Source of the DNA: Arcuatula senhousia
Taxonomy: Eukaryota > Mollusca > Bivalvia > Mytilida > Mytilidae
Reading direction: 5' to 3'
Assembly: GCA_963971305.1 (NCBI GenBank)
Contig: OZ020313.1
Location: 55,624,203 to 55,688,202 of the forward strand
Length of the DNA: 64,000 nucleotides
The notes beneath the pieces were generated by a model. The model had not been told where the DNA came from. It made no database searches and saw only the letters and a list, made by a program, of their open reading frames with translations. The stretch's first letter is position 1. Every line of letters starts with the position of its first letter. Both the position numbers and the translations under genes were made by a program. Shown piece after piece: positions 47,870 through 61,700 of this stretch.

Positions 47870-49670
47870 TCACTTGTACATTGAAAGCATTTTGTTACAT
47901 TAAATAATTATATAGTTTTCATTGTTTAATTGGTTTGCCATTTGGAATTAAGGTCGATTACTTGGACTTGCTCTCTTCTATCAATATTTTGTTAGAGTCA
48001 ATGTGCCATACGAAATAAATCACTATTTAAAAAAAAAACTGATAGAGGGAAGCAAGGGATTTTTTAGAAAGCAAGTCCTTGAAAGTTGTTGAAGATTACT
48101 AAATATAGTAAAAATAGTATTTGATTTATTTTGTGCCTATTACTTATTGAGATTTAAAAAGAGAACACTGGTCGGGTTATTTGGTTGCTGTTGTATTATG
48201 GTTGTGGTGTCCTATACCCTTATTCCACGTCTCTTTAATATCTCTATATCGTACGAGCATTTAGTACTATTGGCATTTTGCATGAGGCACTCCTACTGAA
48301 GATAACAACGAAATAATTGTTTTAAAGCAAATAATGTTAAAAGTTAAAGCATATACGTACTAGTTGTCACTGATGTGTATTGCATGGGCAGTTTTTTTCT
48401 TAATTTCTATCTCATTATAAATTATACCCATGGAAAAAGGTAAAGGCAAATGCTAGATTTAATTAACGTCGGAAAATACAAATACAGTTCGCTAAATATC
48501 CTGAAGGCTCGTCTAACGAATCTACTCTTGTATAAAAATTACACTGAAACTGCATGTATTTTACATTCAGAAATGAATAACGTTCTGTTGTTATAAGAAA
48601 GGCAACTCTTGCTGATTATATGAACGTAACCAAAAATTAATGTTTTATCAACTTGTGAAACAATTCAAAATTAAGTTTGACGAAATGGTTAATGGTGACT
48701 GTTTTGATTTTCATAAAAAAAATATGTTTTCTCCGCAGAAGGGACATTTGGGTCATATAGTGGATTTGCCTTACCTTATGAATGAAATAAAGTAATACAT
48801 ACTTTATAAATTGAAGACCAAAAAAGAGGTATTATTACAATTTTTACAAGGACTGAAACTAACTAATCTACACCAAACTTTTGTTAAGCGATCAAAGGTT
48901 CAGTGTAGCAATAAAAAAAAAAACAAAAAAACAAAAAAAAACGCAAAGTGACAAAGTGGTGGAAAATGAAGCTGTCGTAATTGTAAATGTTCCTCAGATG
49001 ATTTTATGTCAAAGTCCGTTTATATCATTCATTGAGTTGCTTGCAAATACTCTTACCACATGGTTTAATTGCATCTTACATAAGACCTGTATTTACACGT
49101 TTTCGGGAGTTCTTAACCTTGAAGCATTACATGTATCTTAAGATGCTTTGAAATAACCGAGACACAACTCTTTCAACATTTTTAATACAAAAGCGATAAA
49201 CTATGTCATGTATGAGCCGTATATTCATATTAAAATATAAAACAATCTTTTATGTATAGGTGAGATTCTACAATACAGATACTTAAGAAAAAACAAAACA
49301 TTACACTGGTATGCCGTAAAGTCTACAATAATCTTTTTGTCACATTAAAATAGAATAAAATTAATTCCTATAAAAAACAAGAAGTTTATAGTTTTAATTT
49401 ATGTAAGCTACATGTACAACTTCTATGTTCAACTGGTATTAAAAGTATTTTTTGCACCATTTTTTTTCCAAATGTAAAATGCTATAAAAACACACAAAAA
49501 TCAATTAAATATTCAATAAATAAATGCTATACAATATAAACTAGTACAAAACATATAAAAATATTATCAAAATACAAATTAACTCTATTTATAAGTAGAA
49601 AAAGTAAGCATACAGATAATATCAATTTTGATATTCAAGCCATTTTTAAAGTATCACTTGAAGCAGAGTT
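47870..49670. other. Convergent intergenic region between gene 1 and gene 2
   Basis: It should hold the 3' UTRs of both genes, which converge here. A fragment like dispersed repeat D (ACCCTTATTCCACGTCTCTT) lies near 48217-48236. Poly(A) signals could not be assigned with confidence. Confidence 0.5.
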
Positions 49671-49742
49671 TTAGAAGTTTGCATACACATTTGTTGATTC
49701 TAAGTAAAAGTTTAAAGCCTCGTAGCACCTTCTGTACTCCTC
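49671..49742 (-). CDS. Gene 2 terminal exon
   Basis: [23 protein letters not shown], stop TAA: the usual last helix of an RPTP D2 (EYRFCYEALLDYL type). Confidence 0.92.
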   Translation of the reverse strand, partial: EEYRRCYEALNFYLESTNVYANF

Positions 49743-52700
49743 CTGTAAAAAGATAAAAATTAGAATCAAGAAAAAAAGCTGCCGACCTTTTTCAAGGCAA
49801 ATTTGAAGAAGAACAACGACAAACGAGACAAATTGAAATAATAATAGTTAGAATTCAGAGAAGAAACATAACGTTTTTGACAGCATATGCAGATTTCACA
49901 GCTTTTACAAAATATCAAGGTAAGTCCATTTTTATCAAATGATTATTGACCCAACACAGTTAATAAAAGGTTTTAAGAAAATACGCCTTAACGTCAATGT
50001 ACGTCGCTAAAAAATGGTTTCCAGCCTTTAATACAGAAAAATGTATCGGGGGAATATTGTCCATGTGTTTTTTAAGATTCAATTTTATGCTGATGTGGGG
50101 TGATCACCAAAACTACTAATCATGTTTGTGATAGATGGAAGAGTGTCATAAAACTGAAGCAATCCACCATTGCGGTCTTATATTTCTTATTATACATCTT
50201 CTTATATTTGCATTTGTTTGTCCAGTTTATGAAATATAACCCTTTTCAGTCATCAGAGATAGTTGATATGACACAGTCATGTAAATGAAAAATCTTACAA
50301 AATCTTTAAAGCATTCTGGCCTCTGGAGCTGTAACAGTCTAGCAAGTTGGAAGATATCAGCACTGTTGTCTATTGTCATGCTGGATACAGCATTGGTGAA
50401 CGTACAAAACAGACCACACAGACGAGCACCATCACTGTGAATAAAAAAAAATCCCCAACGTATTAGCAGACTATAAACATAATGATGTATAATTTATAAT
50501 TTAAGAAAGGATATGGAGTAAATGAACATGAGACCACAACACATATGCAAACTCTAACTGCAATTAATTTTTATGAGTGTTGAGCTAGAAAATAGACGCA
50601 AAGGCCATTTTGAAGTACACAGCAACAATACCATAATACTTGATTAATACTGAAATAAAACAGCAAAGAAAAAGTCAGAAATAATAGTAACTTGATATAA
50701 TGGTACTTTACACACAGGAGCTTCAATCAGACAAGGATCACAGGTAAGTTACTTAGAACAAATGAAATGATATGTCTAATTACATTATATTATATATTTA
50801 AGTATAAATATAGTCTTTTTTAATATGCATTATAGGACAAAACACATAACCTATATCGCATACCCTATATCGCACCCCCTATATCGCACCTCTTACCCTA
50901 TATCGCACCCCCTATATCGCACCCCTTACCCAATATCGCATACCCTATATCGCACCCCTACAAAATATCAATATTTTATTCTATATGATATAATGAACAT
51001 TACATGGCAAAATCTGCATCACATGCTGTATTAACCCTCGACCTATATATACCTCGGGCCGTTGGCCCTCAGTATGATATAGGTGTCTCGGGTAAATACA
51101 GCATATGATACAGATTTTGCCATGTATTATTCAGTATATTATCAACACACCAAATTAAATCACATTTTTGAACACATTTGCTTTAAAGTAAACTTATATA
51201 CTAACTGGCTGACATCAGTTATAAGACTTCTTGATTCTGGTGGAGTTCAGATTATTGATAACAAGTACAAACAACAATATACATATGTACTGACTTTTGT
51301 TTAACGTACTATGCATACTAACCTACTGACAACAGTGACTGGTCCGTCTGACATGCTAATTCTAGTGGATATCAGATTGACAAGTTTACACAGAGTCTCT
51401 TGTGTGGTGAGATCTTACTATGTATACTAACCTACTGACAACAGTAACCGGTCCGTCTGACATGCTGATTCTAGTGGATATTAGATTGACAAGCTTACAC
51501 AGAGTCTCTGGTGTGGTGAGATCTGTACAGACAGTCTGGTATAGAGCAATATCTCTGGCTTTGTCATCCTTCAATAAATGTACATTTACATGCATAGAAA
51601 TACAAATAAACTCTTACCATGTCTAATAGAATATTTATATGAATTATTATATGGTATTTATTCTAATAGTATGTCATTGTGAATTTGGCTCTTCGATTTT
51701 TAATTTATTATACTGCTTTTTAACACCACCATGCATTTACTCTGAAGACTGCACGTATAATTCGGGTTACATGCTAGCTGGACATTAATTATCCATGGTA
51801 AGAGGGATAACTCTATTTCACATATAGTCACATACAGAAGTAAGTACATATTGTAATCATTAATCTTTCCTAAGGTTGAATATAAATATTAAAATTGAGA
51901 CAATGAAAAGACAAAATTATTGTCATCGTTTGTTATAATCAATGTTATGCGTTTATATTGGAAATATATGTTATATACGAAATAAATAAAGAGATTGTGA
52001 TACGTTCATGACGTTTATGCTGTAAATGTGTAACAAAAATATCTTCCTCCCTTCGCCTGACATTTACCATCTAACGAATATTTTACTAACCTTTCTGGTA
52101 AGGACGAGGTTCGTTACTGTGACACCACTTCCTTCCTGGCTTGTGCTGGAGCTCTTTATGGTGTTTGGTCCACACGTTGTAGTGTTTGTTGATGAATCAT
52201 AGAACAAGTTTGCCTTTAAAAGGTTTAAAATGATAAAGATTTTCTGATTGTTTGGTGATGTAGCCTCGATTGGAGTTTAAATAAAGGAACAATTTATTCT
52301 TATCAAAACATTCGATTATTAACATTTACGATTTTCGTGCTCTTATAACAATTCAGTGGTAGAAATCTCTAATATCTGCATGAGAAAACCAAACAAAACA
52401 AAAAAAGGTTGTTATAATGCAAAAAAAGTTTAATCACAGTAGGCATGACCTAGCTCATCCGGGTTTTAGAACGATGGTGGTCTTCTCCGTGTTTTTAAAA
52501 GTAAAACTTATTCATATATGATTAAACACAGCTTTTTCAAAAAGAATGGAAAACGCAGGTACAAATATCTGGTAGTCGGTTATAATAAGACTTACTTCGC
52601 CATCAATGAGTCTAAAAGTAAGAACAAATTTACAGAAGATCAAATAATCGACATGCTCAACTTTCTTATAGACAACATATTTGTTCAGTTTGGTGGACGT

Positions 52701-55700
52701 GTTTTTCAGCAAACAATAGGGATTCCAATGGGCACCAATTGTGCACCTTTGCTTGCTGACTTGTTTCTTCATTCATATGAAGCAGACTTCTTACAATCTC
52801 TTCTAGACAAAAAAGATCGTAGATTAGCTCTCTCTTTTAACCTCACGTTCCGTTATATTGATGATGTCCTTTCACTGAACAATTCTCGATTTGGTGACTT
52901 TCTCCATCTCATATATCCCCCGGAACTTGAGATTAAGGACACAACGGATTCTAGGAAGTCTGCTTCATATTTAGATCTACATCTCGAAATAGACTCTCAA
53001 GGAAAACTATCAACAAAGCTCTATGACAAACGTGATGACTTCAACTTCCCAATCGTCAACTTTCCCTTCGTGTGTAGCAACATTCCGTCCGCTCCAGCTT
53101 ATGGAGTTTACGTATCACAATTGATTCGTTACTCCAGAGCTTGTGGGAGTTACATCGATTTCCTTGGCAGAGCGTCACGTTTGACACAGAAATTGCTAAC
53201 ACAGGGTTATGTTGCTCCTCGGTTGCTGTCTTCACTCAAGAAATTTTACGGTAGACACCATGTACTCATAGATAAATATGGGATTTCTATCTCTCAGATG
53301 AGTGCAGATGTCGGTTTGTCATAGGGTTTTGTTTTGTCTTCCTTTACCGGATTTGACACACTGAATTGGAAATTGGCAGCGCGGCGGGTGTGCTATAGCA
53401 GGCAGGAACCGCTTACTCTTCCGGAGCACCCGAGTTCACTCTTGTTACGACTTGAGTTCGCGTTGTTGATTTCTGTTCGGTTGTTTTTATGTTTTGTGTT
53501 TCCTTGTGCTGTTCTTGTTCATGTTTACCGGTTTTGTCGTTGCCTTTTCGGACTTTTGACACTAGAATGCCCCTTTGGTGCCTCTGCTTATTTACATATT
53601 GAAAAAAATGATTATAAAATTCTCATACTGAAATAACTTACATCATTTGGATCATTCAGAAACAAAACAACTGTGGATGAATTTTGATCCCTGATCATCG
53701 TCCAGAAATCCACCATGGTATCCTTTAGAGGCAGCTGTGTTGCCAGATATCCAACAAACTTGGTGTATGACTATAGATATAGAAGATAAACAGGCTAGTT
53801 TCATTGACAAATCATAGAATCATAAATGCATATTGCACAAATTTGTACAAATCAAACTTTGACAACATAATGTGAGACCCATATAAAAATCACAGAACAA
53901 AATAATCATAAAATGTTTAATGTTGAACATGTTGTATATGACAAACGTGAAAAACCAAACAAAAGAATATGAGCTCAAAGGATATGACTGCGAGCTAACT
54001 AGAGCTTATGAGATGTGTCTAGCAATCTTAAGCTTTTTTTTAAAATACAAGTCGTTAAGATTTATTTGTTTAAACTTTAGTATGTAATGGTGTATAATAG
54101 AATAGCATAAACAATATATACCGGTGTCTGTACAGCATTGATATAGTCAGTTCGTCCTTTCTCAAATGATGAAAGATACAATCTGGCCTGGTCAGCTGTA
54201 GTAAAGAATAGTGGAAAATGACCTCAGTTACCAACTTTAACTTATGTAATTTTTAATATTTCCATTTAATGTACATGATAAAAGATATAGAAGAATAATA
54301 AATTTCAATATTTTATGGGAATTTTAAGGCACAAATACATGAAATACTTGTCAACATCGTAATGTTTCAATACATGTTTTCTTATTTCAATGCTTTAAAA
54401 ATGTTTTTTCTTTAATGAACTGTTTTTCCTTTTGGATTAACCTTCTTCGACTTTAACCTTTCTTTCATGTAGAACAACTTGAATACTACTCGTTGTTTAA
54501 CGTTCAAGTAGTTATATGTACGAAGTGTTAAACTTTGATATGCATAAAATACTTACATGGTAAGACTGATTTATCCCTATTTTTGTCAATGTTTTCTGGG
54601 CTTGAAGCCACCACATGTTCAGCCTTAGCATGTTCTTCTTTCTTTTCCTCCAACATCTAGAACAATCAATTATTGTGAGGGACATAACAAAACACTTTAA
54701 AGTCTTTTTACTTGGTTCATACTATTGAGCTAGCTAAGCCATTTATACATTCATTTCATGAAAGTTTCAATTCACATGATCCATAAGGCTTTTATTCTGT
54801 TTTTCGTTTAAGTTGCATAGTTTCTACCAGATAAGATAAAAAAATATGAGTAAGTATATCTCCAAAGAAGTTTTACCTCCAGACCATATGATTAGTATTC
54901 AGCAAAGGATGAACATGATAAGGTGAATAGTTTTGATCATTCTATAAGTAAAATAAGGACTTAATTATTTAGAGCATATCTTTGAACAACGTAATTGATT
55001 ATACAGTATTTTGCCTCATCTTTTCAGTTATTCAAATTCTTAATTTCTCACCTTAAATTCCTCGTTAAGACCTTGTTGGTTGATCGGTCGTTTGTCTGAT
55101 GACATATTTCTCCAAACTATTCCGAAGTCGTTCTTTGCTATGTTTGTGTCCTTCATAGTGAAGGCCTCTAACAAAGCATGATGAAGGCACACGTATTGTT
55201 CCTATAAAGATTAAAATGTTTTAGCTCAAATAAAAGGTAAATTTTATTCTTTTCGGCGGTGATGTAAGAAATCGGACTCGAACTCAAGACATGCACAGTC
55301 TATTTGTGCGTATTAATTGGAATAAAAAATGAAAACAAAATTGTTTGAAAAAAACCCAAATACGTATAAGCCTGAACAAATCAAAAGCTCAAGTTGCAAT
55401 ATTCGAAAGGGGTAAAAGTTCAAATAATGCAAAACAAGTTTTAAAGGAAATGACAATGTGTATAACTGGTTTTAATACCTGTGTCTGAACCATGTTCATC
55501 CGACAATATCTCATTTTCTTGACATATTTAACCACGTCAATGTATTCAGTTGTTCTTCCTTCTTCATACAGGGCATCTAAGGCAATGAAGGTTCCTGTCC
55601 GTCCTATCCCAGCGCTTGAATACATGAACATTCTTATTGTCAATTAAATGAGAACAGAGACCAAACTTAACGTCAATTAAACGAGACTATACCCGGTCTG

Positions 55701-58700
55701 TACTTGACGAAAGCCGCTGTTGCACATGTACATAATTATTCAAACGTTCTGTAACTACATGTACATTACATGGTTTGATTTAGAAATTGAATATCCATGT
55801 TAAGTTATTACTAGTATACTAGTAAGTAAGTAAGTATAGCTTTTGTCGAGCCAGGAATCTTTGACAAAGCTTTCGTTTGTACTTGTCTTTGTGATGTTTT
55901 CTGTTCCTTGTTTAAGAAGGGGGTCTATCCGTGACTATTTTTGGGCTGGATTTGAATTATATGCATTCTATTTAGACCATGGGCCAATTGCAGAACTGCG
56001 AGCAGTGCCAAATGGCCTCGTTGAAGGCTGCTGGCGGTTGTCCATTGTTGTTTTTCTAAATTGCCGTTTAATGGTGGGCTGTGTCGCGTACACTTATTCC
56101 ACATCTCGTTATTTTCTATTGAACATGACTTCTATAGCTAAAATTTGGGAAAGTTCATGTACCTGCAATGAACAAGTAACGGGCTGTTAACAGAGTCCAT
56201 CGATTCATGACGTAATTATAGAACAGTACACGATACAATGATATATACCTGCAGTGAACAAGTAACGGTTTGGTAACAGAATCTACAGATTCATCAGACA
56301 TGACGTATTTATGAAACAGTACAAGATACAATGGATCTGGAGTTCCATGGTCTGGCCAAGCTGTGAAATGGTACTGCTTTACTTGACGTTTTTCTTTTGT
56401 CTTAAAATTAAAGCGAAAAGAAAACTTAATAACACATTTTCTAAATCTGTTTAGTGATTAAATTTTGCTTATTATTTTATCGTGAGTAGAAATGTATAAC
56501 AAATTTATCTAGATAGTTTAGATTTCTGTCAGATTTCTTGACTTTACCATTAAAATAGTGATAATTTTATTTGCCCATTAACCCCCTATTTTCTGGTTAT
56601 AATAGGGTAAATTGGGTCATTAACAACTTTTTTACAAAGTTTTATAAATTTCTTGTTATTTTGTCATAAGTTTTTACACTAAATCAAATCCAATGCTGAA
56701 CCAATGACAAAGTCAGAGAAAGCCTTTTCCAGGCAAATTTTGAACACTTGTTATCTCGAAAACGACTTCGGGGACCTGTGCATTTTTCTAAGCTTATTTT
56801 GTACCTAAATCTATGGTCTGTTCATCAAGTATACACATTAATATTTAGATAGCTTGTTATTTTTTAAACTGACGATCCAGCATCCTTAAACGGAATTTAA
56901 AAGCGATGAATAGGCTGGTGATAAAATCAATGCCATACTTCATTTATTGTATTACATATGTGACAATATGTATTCTGAAACTGTAGACAGGTATGTAGAC
57001 TATATGCATTGCAAGGTTATTACTATTTTTACACCTATTGATGCTATGAAGGCCATGATATATTCATACACCTACCGTTTTATCTTCCAGGGTCATCTCC
57101 CGTGTTATATAGGCAGCTCTCTCCTTCTCTGATAAAAGTGTCAGGACATAGTTCCCAAAAGTAACAGGGCGTTCACCATCAGGCCAATACTTATCACATT
57201 TTTTCTATAACAAACATAGCAATAAGTAATAGTGGTTTCAGTATGTCTCCTATGGGACGAAGAGGATAAAGTAAGTAAGTAAATAAAGTATTTTACTACA
57301 AGTATCAAAGTGTTATTCTTATATGTGCTCTAAGATGTATATGTACAAATTCACTTTGCACAAGGTTGACTTAATCTGTTAATTCAAAACAAAAACAAAA
57401 TGTATGTCTACTTTGGCGCCATAAAACCTGGTTTAACCCACCATTTCGTTTGCAATTCCTGTACCAAGTCAGGACCATTGCAATCCACCAATTCTCCGGT
57501 ATGACTGATTCGTTTTTGTCATTTTCTCTGGACTATGAGATTGATCATTCAAGTTCGGTAGTTTTGTTATTACCTTCATGGGTCAATTAAACAAATAACA
57601 TACAATAATTCAAACTCAGCAAACCTACCCTTCCCCTTTCCACCAGGTTGGTCAGCATTAAAATTTTCCTGATATCATTCTGCCAAATCATTCTCCAGTG
57701 GTCAGCAAAAGTATGTTTTAGTGGTCCTGGAATATGGTTACGTTCATAATATGATTAAAAAACAGAAATATCAATAAAACGTAGACGATAAAGAGATGTG
57801 GAATAAGTGCACGCGACACAACCAAAATAAAGAAACAGCAATTTAAAATATCAAAATAGAAAACAGCCAACAGACTTTAAAATGACCAGAGGTCACTGCT
57901 CACCGTCTTTCATTGACCAAAGACTAAAATATACATAAGATTCAAAACCAATCCCAAAATCATCAACGAAAGACCCATTTTGGACATAAAACAATAAACA
58001 CAAAGATGACAGGGACAATCAAAAGCCTTGACAAAGATTCTTGGCCAAGGACAGACACATATACAATGTTACGGTATTATTTTTTGGGCCCAATCTTCCC
58101 CTATTGGTAATCTTGGAGAAAGCACAAAAATAACAATAAGAAAAATCAAATCAATCAAAGTTCAAGAAAAATGTTTATTTGGATATGTTGCATATTTATA
58201 TTACAAATACCAAAATGAGGGTATAAACAGTTAACTTGGATACGCTATATATCGATATTTCAAAGAGTAACCTCTCATAAGTAGCATTTGAATCAAAACA
58301 TTGGAATATATTTCAGGGAGTAACATCTCATTATCAGGTTTAAATCAAAACATTGGTGACAGAAAAGATCTCGTATCTAAAACGGTAACAAAAATAGCCA
58401 AATTCTGCACGAAGAACACCTACTCAGTGTAGTAAAAGGAAATAAACCTAGTGTTTTAAACTAATAAAAAAAAGAAAAATTCCGTGTCAGAAAAGTCGTT
58501 CGACCAGTCTTGTGAATAAACCCGGTGTTTTAAAAGTAATGAGAAAAAGTAAAAGTCGTGTCAGATAAGTCGGTCGACCAGTCTTGTGAATAAACCTGGT
58601 GCTTAAAACTAATAGGAACTAGAAAAACTGTGAGCAGCAGCTCACAAATAAATACCCCCGCCCCCAAAAAATTAATAGGATAAAATTTTAAAATAGGTGG

Positions 58701-61700
58701 TGCATATCTACATTATGTCACAAAGATTGTGTGAAAGTGTCAGGAAAATCCATCAAGGGGTTTAGGAGGAGTTGCGGATAAGAGATGGGTAACCCTTGTT
58801 CTCAAATGGCCAAGTCAATGTTTTGCTATGGAAAACCCCTTAAATCATTCTGATCAACTTTTTAAAATAAGAGGTGCACATCTACATTATGCTTCAAAGA
58901 TTATGTGAATTTTTTATGAAAATCCATCAAGGGGTTTAGGAGGAGTTGCGGATAAGAGATGGCTAACCCTTGTTCTCAAATGGCCAATTCCATGTTTTGC
59001 TGTGGGAAGCCCCAAAAAATCATTACGGTCAAATTTTAAAATAGTAGGTGCACATCTACATTATGTCACAAAGATTGTGTCCTATTCTTCTGAAAATCCA
59101 CCAAGGGCACAGGAGGAGTTGCGGATAAGAGGTTGGTACCCCCATGTAGTCGAACGGCTAAGTCCATGTTTTGCTATGGGAAACCCCAAAAAATCATTCT
59201 GATCAAATTTTAGAATAGTAGGTGCACATCTACATTATGTCACAAAGATTTTATGTAAGTTTCAGGAATATCTATCAAGGGGTTTAGGGGGAGTTGTAGA
59301 TAAGAAATGGGTAGCCTGAAGTGTTACGGAAGGACGGACGGAAGGACGGGCGGACGGACACCCCTATCATTATATACCCCCTACTTTTCAAGCGGGGAGG
59401 TATAAAAAGTAAAATTCATGTCAGACAAGTCGGTCGACCAGTCTTGTGAATAAACCTGGTGTTCAAAACTAATAAAAAACTAAAATTTGTGTCAGACAAG
59501 TCGGACGACCAGTCTTGTGAATAACACCTGAATATGACATCTGAAAGATTTCATTTGTAAGCATGAGCTTTGTATAAGCTTAAAATGCTTTGCTAGTAAC
59601 AATACAAGGATCGACTTCTGTTTAACTAATTTTCAACTTATCTTGTTTTCAGGTTTACCTTGAGATGCAATATAACGTTTTTCCTTTTCAAATCCCTGGA
59701 AAAAAGTGAACGGTGTAAGTATATGTAATATGCAACAAACTACAAACAAATTAATATTTTTTGGCTTCTGTTTTAGTTTTATCAAGTCTAATATTCTACC
59801 GTTTTTCTTAGTTTTTTACTCTTAACGTGTCTGATGAAGGTTAATCCAGAAAAGCGCTTCACATGCAATGAAATTTTGAATTGTACATTTATCAAAATCA
59901 TTTCAATATGTGGATCGTGTCTTTCTGGCACATATTCCATAATATTTTGTTTGTAATATTATTTCAGAGTTTGGCTTTAGTGCCGTGTTGAGGTCGTAGA
60001 AAGCTTCCCCGTGCTTCAGTTGTATGCTTTTATATATTTTCGAGTACTGGAATATGGAAAGACACAGTTTATATATTTCCAAAAATTTGACAACGTTTGG
60101 CTATTTCTTTAAAAATTGGTAAATCTATCTGTTTGGTCATTGTTGTAATATTTTTTGGCTTCTGTTTTTGTTTTATCAAATGTAATATTCTACCTGTTTT
60201 CCAAGTTTTTTTACTCTTAACGTGTCTGATGAAAGTTAATCCAGAAAAGCGCATATGCAGTGAAATTTTGCATTGTTCATTTATCAAAATCATTTCAATA
60301 TGTGGATCGTGTCTTTCTGGCACATATCCCACACTTTCGGTTTTAATACCAGCTGGGTAAAAGGACCCTACAGTTTATGTTAATAAATATATGGACACAA
60401 AAGAGAAAGAGTTAATATTTTTTTTCTTTCAAAGCTGGTAATGATCTCATTGTTATTGTTTTATGGGAAGGATTGATTTAAAGAGATATTTCCAATTGTT
60501 AAATTCAAAATTGATAAAAAACACCAGGTTTCTTTCCTTGTAATGCACATGGTCGATATCCTCGGTGCTGGATTTGGCTTCCTTGTTCGAACGTTTTGGT
60601 TTTGAGTACTTTTCGTTTTCAACTGTTTTGGATTTTGACCTTCCAATGTTTTGGTTTAAATGCTACTGATGAGAGGTTACTCCTTGAAATATCGATATAT
60701 AGCATATCAAAATTAACCGTTTATACCCGCGTTTTGGTATTTGTAATAATAAGGTTTTGCTTAATACGTTATTTATATTTTGTAATCGGTATTGTTTCAT
60801 TTGTTTGCATCACTTGCATCAATTGAATATACTTTAACTTACATCGACAAAGTTTGCATTTATGTAGTCCGGTCCAAAACTTAACACAACCCTTGTATGG
60901 TCATCTACCAATACAAACAATTGAAATATTTATTAGGTACATGTTCAGTACATGTACAAAACTTTAGTTGCTATAAAAATATAGTTTGAGAAAACATGCA
61001 AATCAAACAGCAAATTATCATATGAACTGAATATCGTATCTATGTTTTCAATATCTTAATATGTGATACATGTGAATAAACACAATATATATTGTCTATT
61101 TATATGAATTTCCTTAAAGTAGACGACAAGTTTTGGTGCAATCGAAGACGTAAATTTGAAATATATGTGTGCTGACAACCAAATAAAAAGCACATGAGAA
61201 AAGTTATCAAATGACTTACAAGTAAAAATCAAAACTGTTTTGCAAAATGAATTACATGATATAGGTTAATATAAAACAGAAGGGGTATGGAGGATAAATG
61301 CATGACGCCAAATCACAATATAAATATCAAAATGAAACAAAGCACAAGAACAGTGCTTTTATTGATGTCCAAAAATCATCGGGAGGGCTTTTATGTGGGG
61401 CACCTCCCTGCAAGTGAAGGACGACCTCCTAGCATCGGTTTAACCGGACTTCTCTAATAAATGCCTCGATGTTATGGACGTAAATCTTACAAGGAAAAGT
61501 GGTCTTGAATCTGTTCTTCGGCATGTTGTCTTTTGTCTCTGCTATCGTGGTCGGATATTTTACACCATAAGGTAAGTTCTGGAAAAAAACAATTTAAATT
61601 CTTTGAATTAGAAATTTTTAACACTTTTTAACAAAACTAAATATATGCATAAACAATTTCATTTTGTTTACTTTATGTGTATGTCAAAATGTACTGCTAA

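Noticed and set aside
51307..51416. Mutually exclusive alternative exon of gene 2
   Set aside because: The copy lacks the exon's first ~45 bp and a pyrimidine-rich acceptor, so independent splicing is unlikely.
55389..55643. Apparent D1 active site [10 protein letters not shown] with the catalytic Cys replaced by Ser
   Set aside because: The first residues are intron read-through. The acceptor TTCAAG ends at 55615, and the previous exon ends VHC plus AG, so the spliced site is [10 protein letters not shown].
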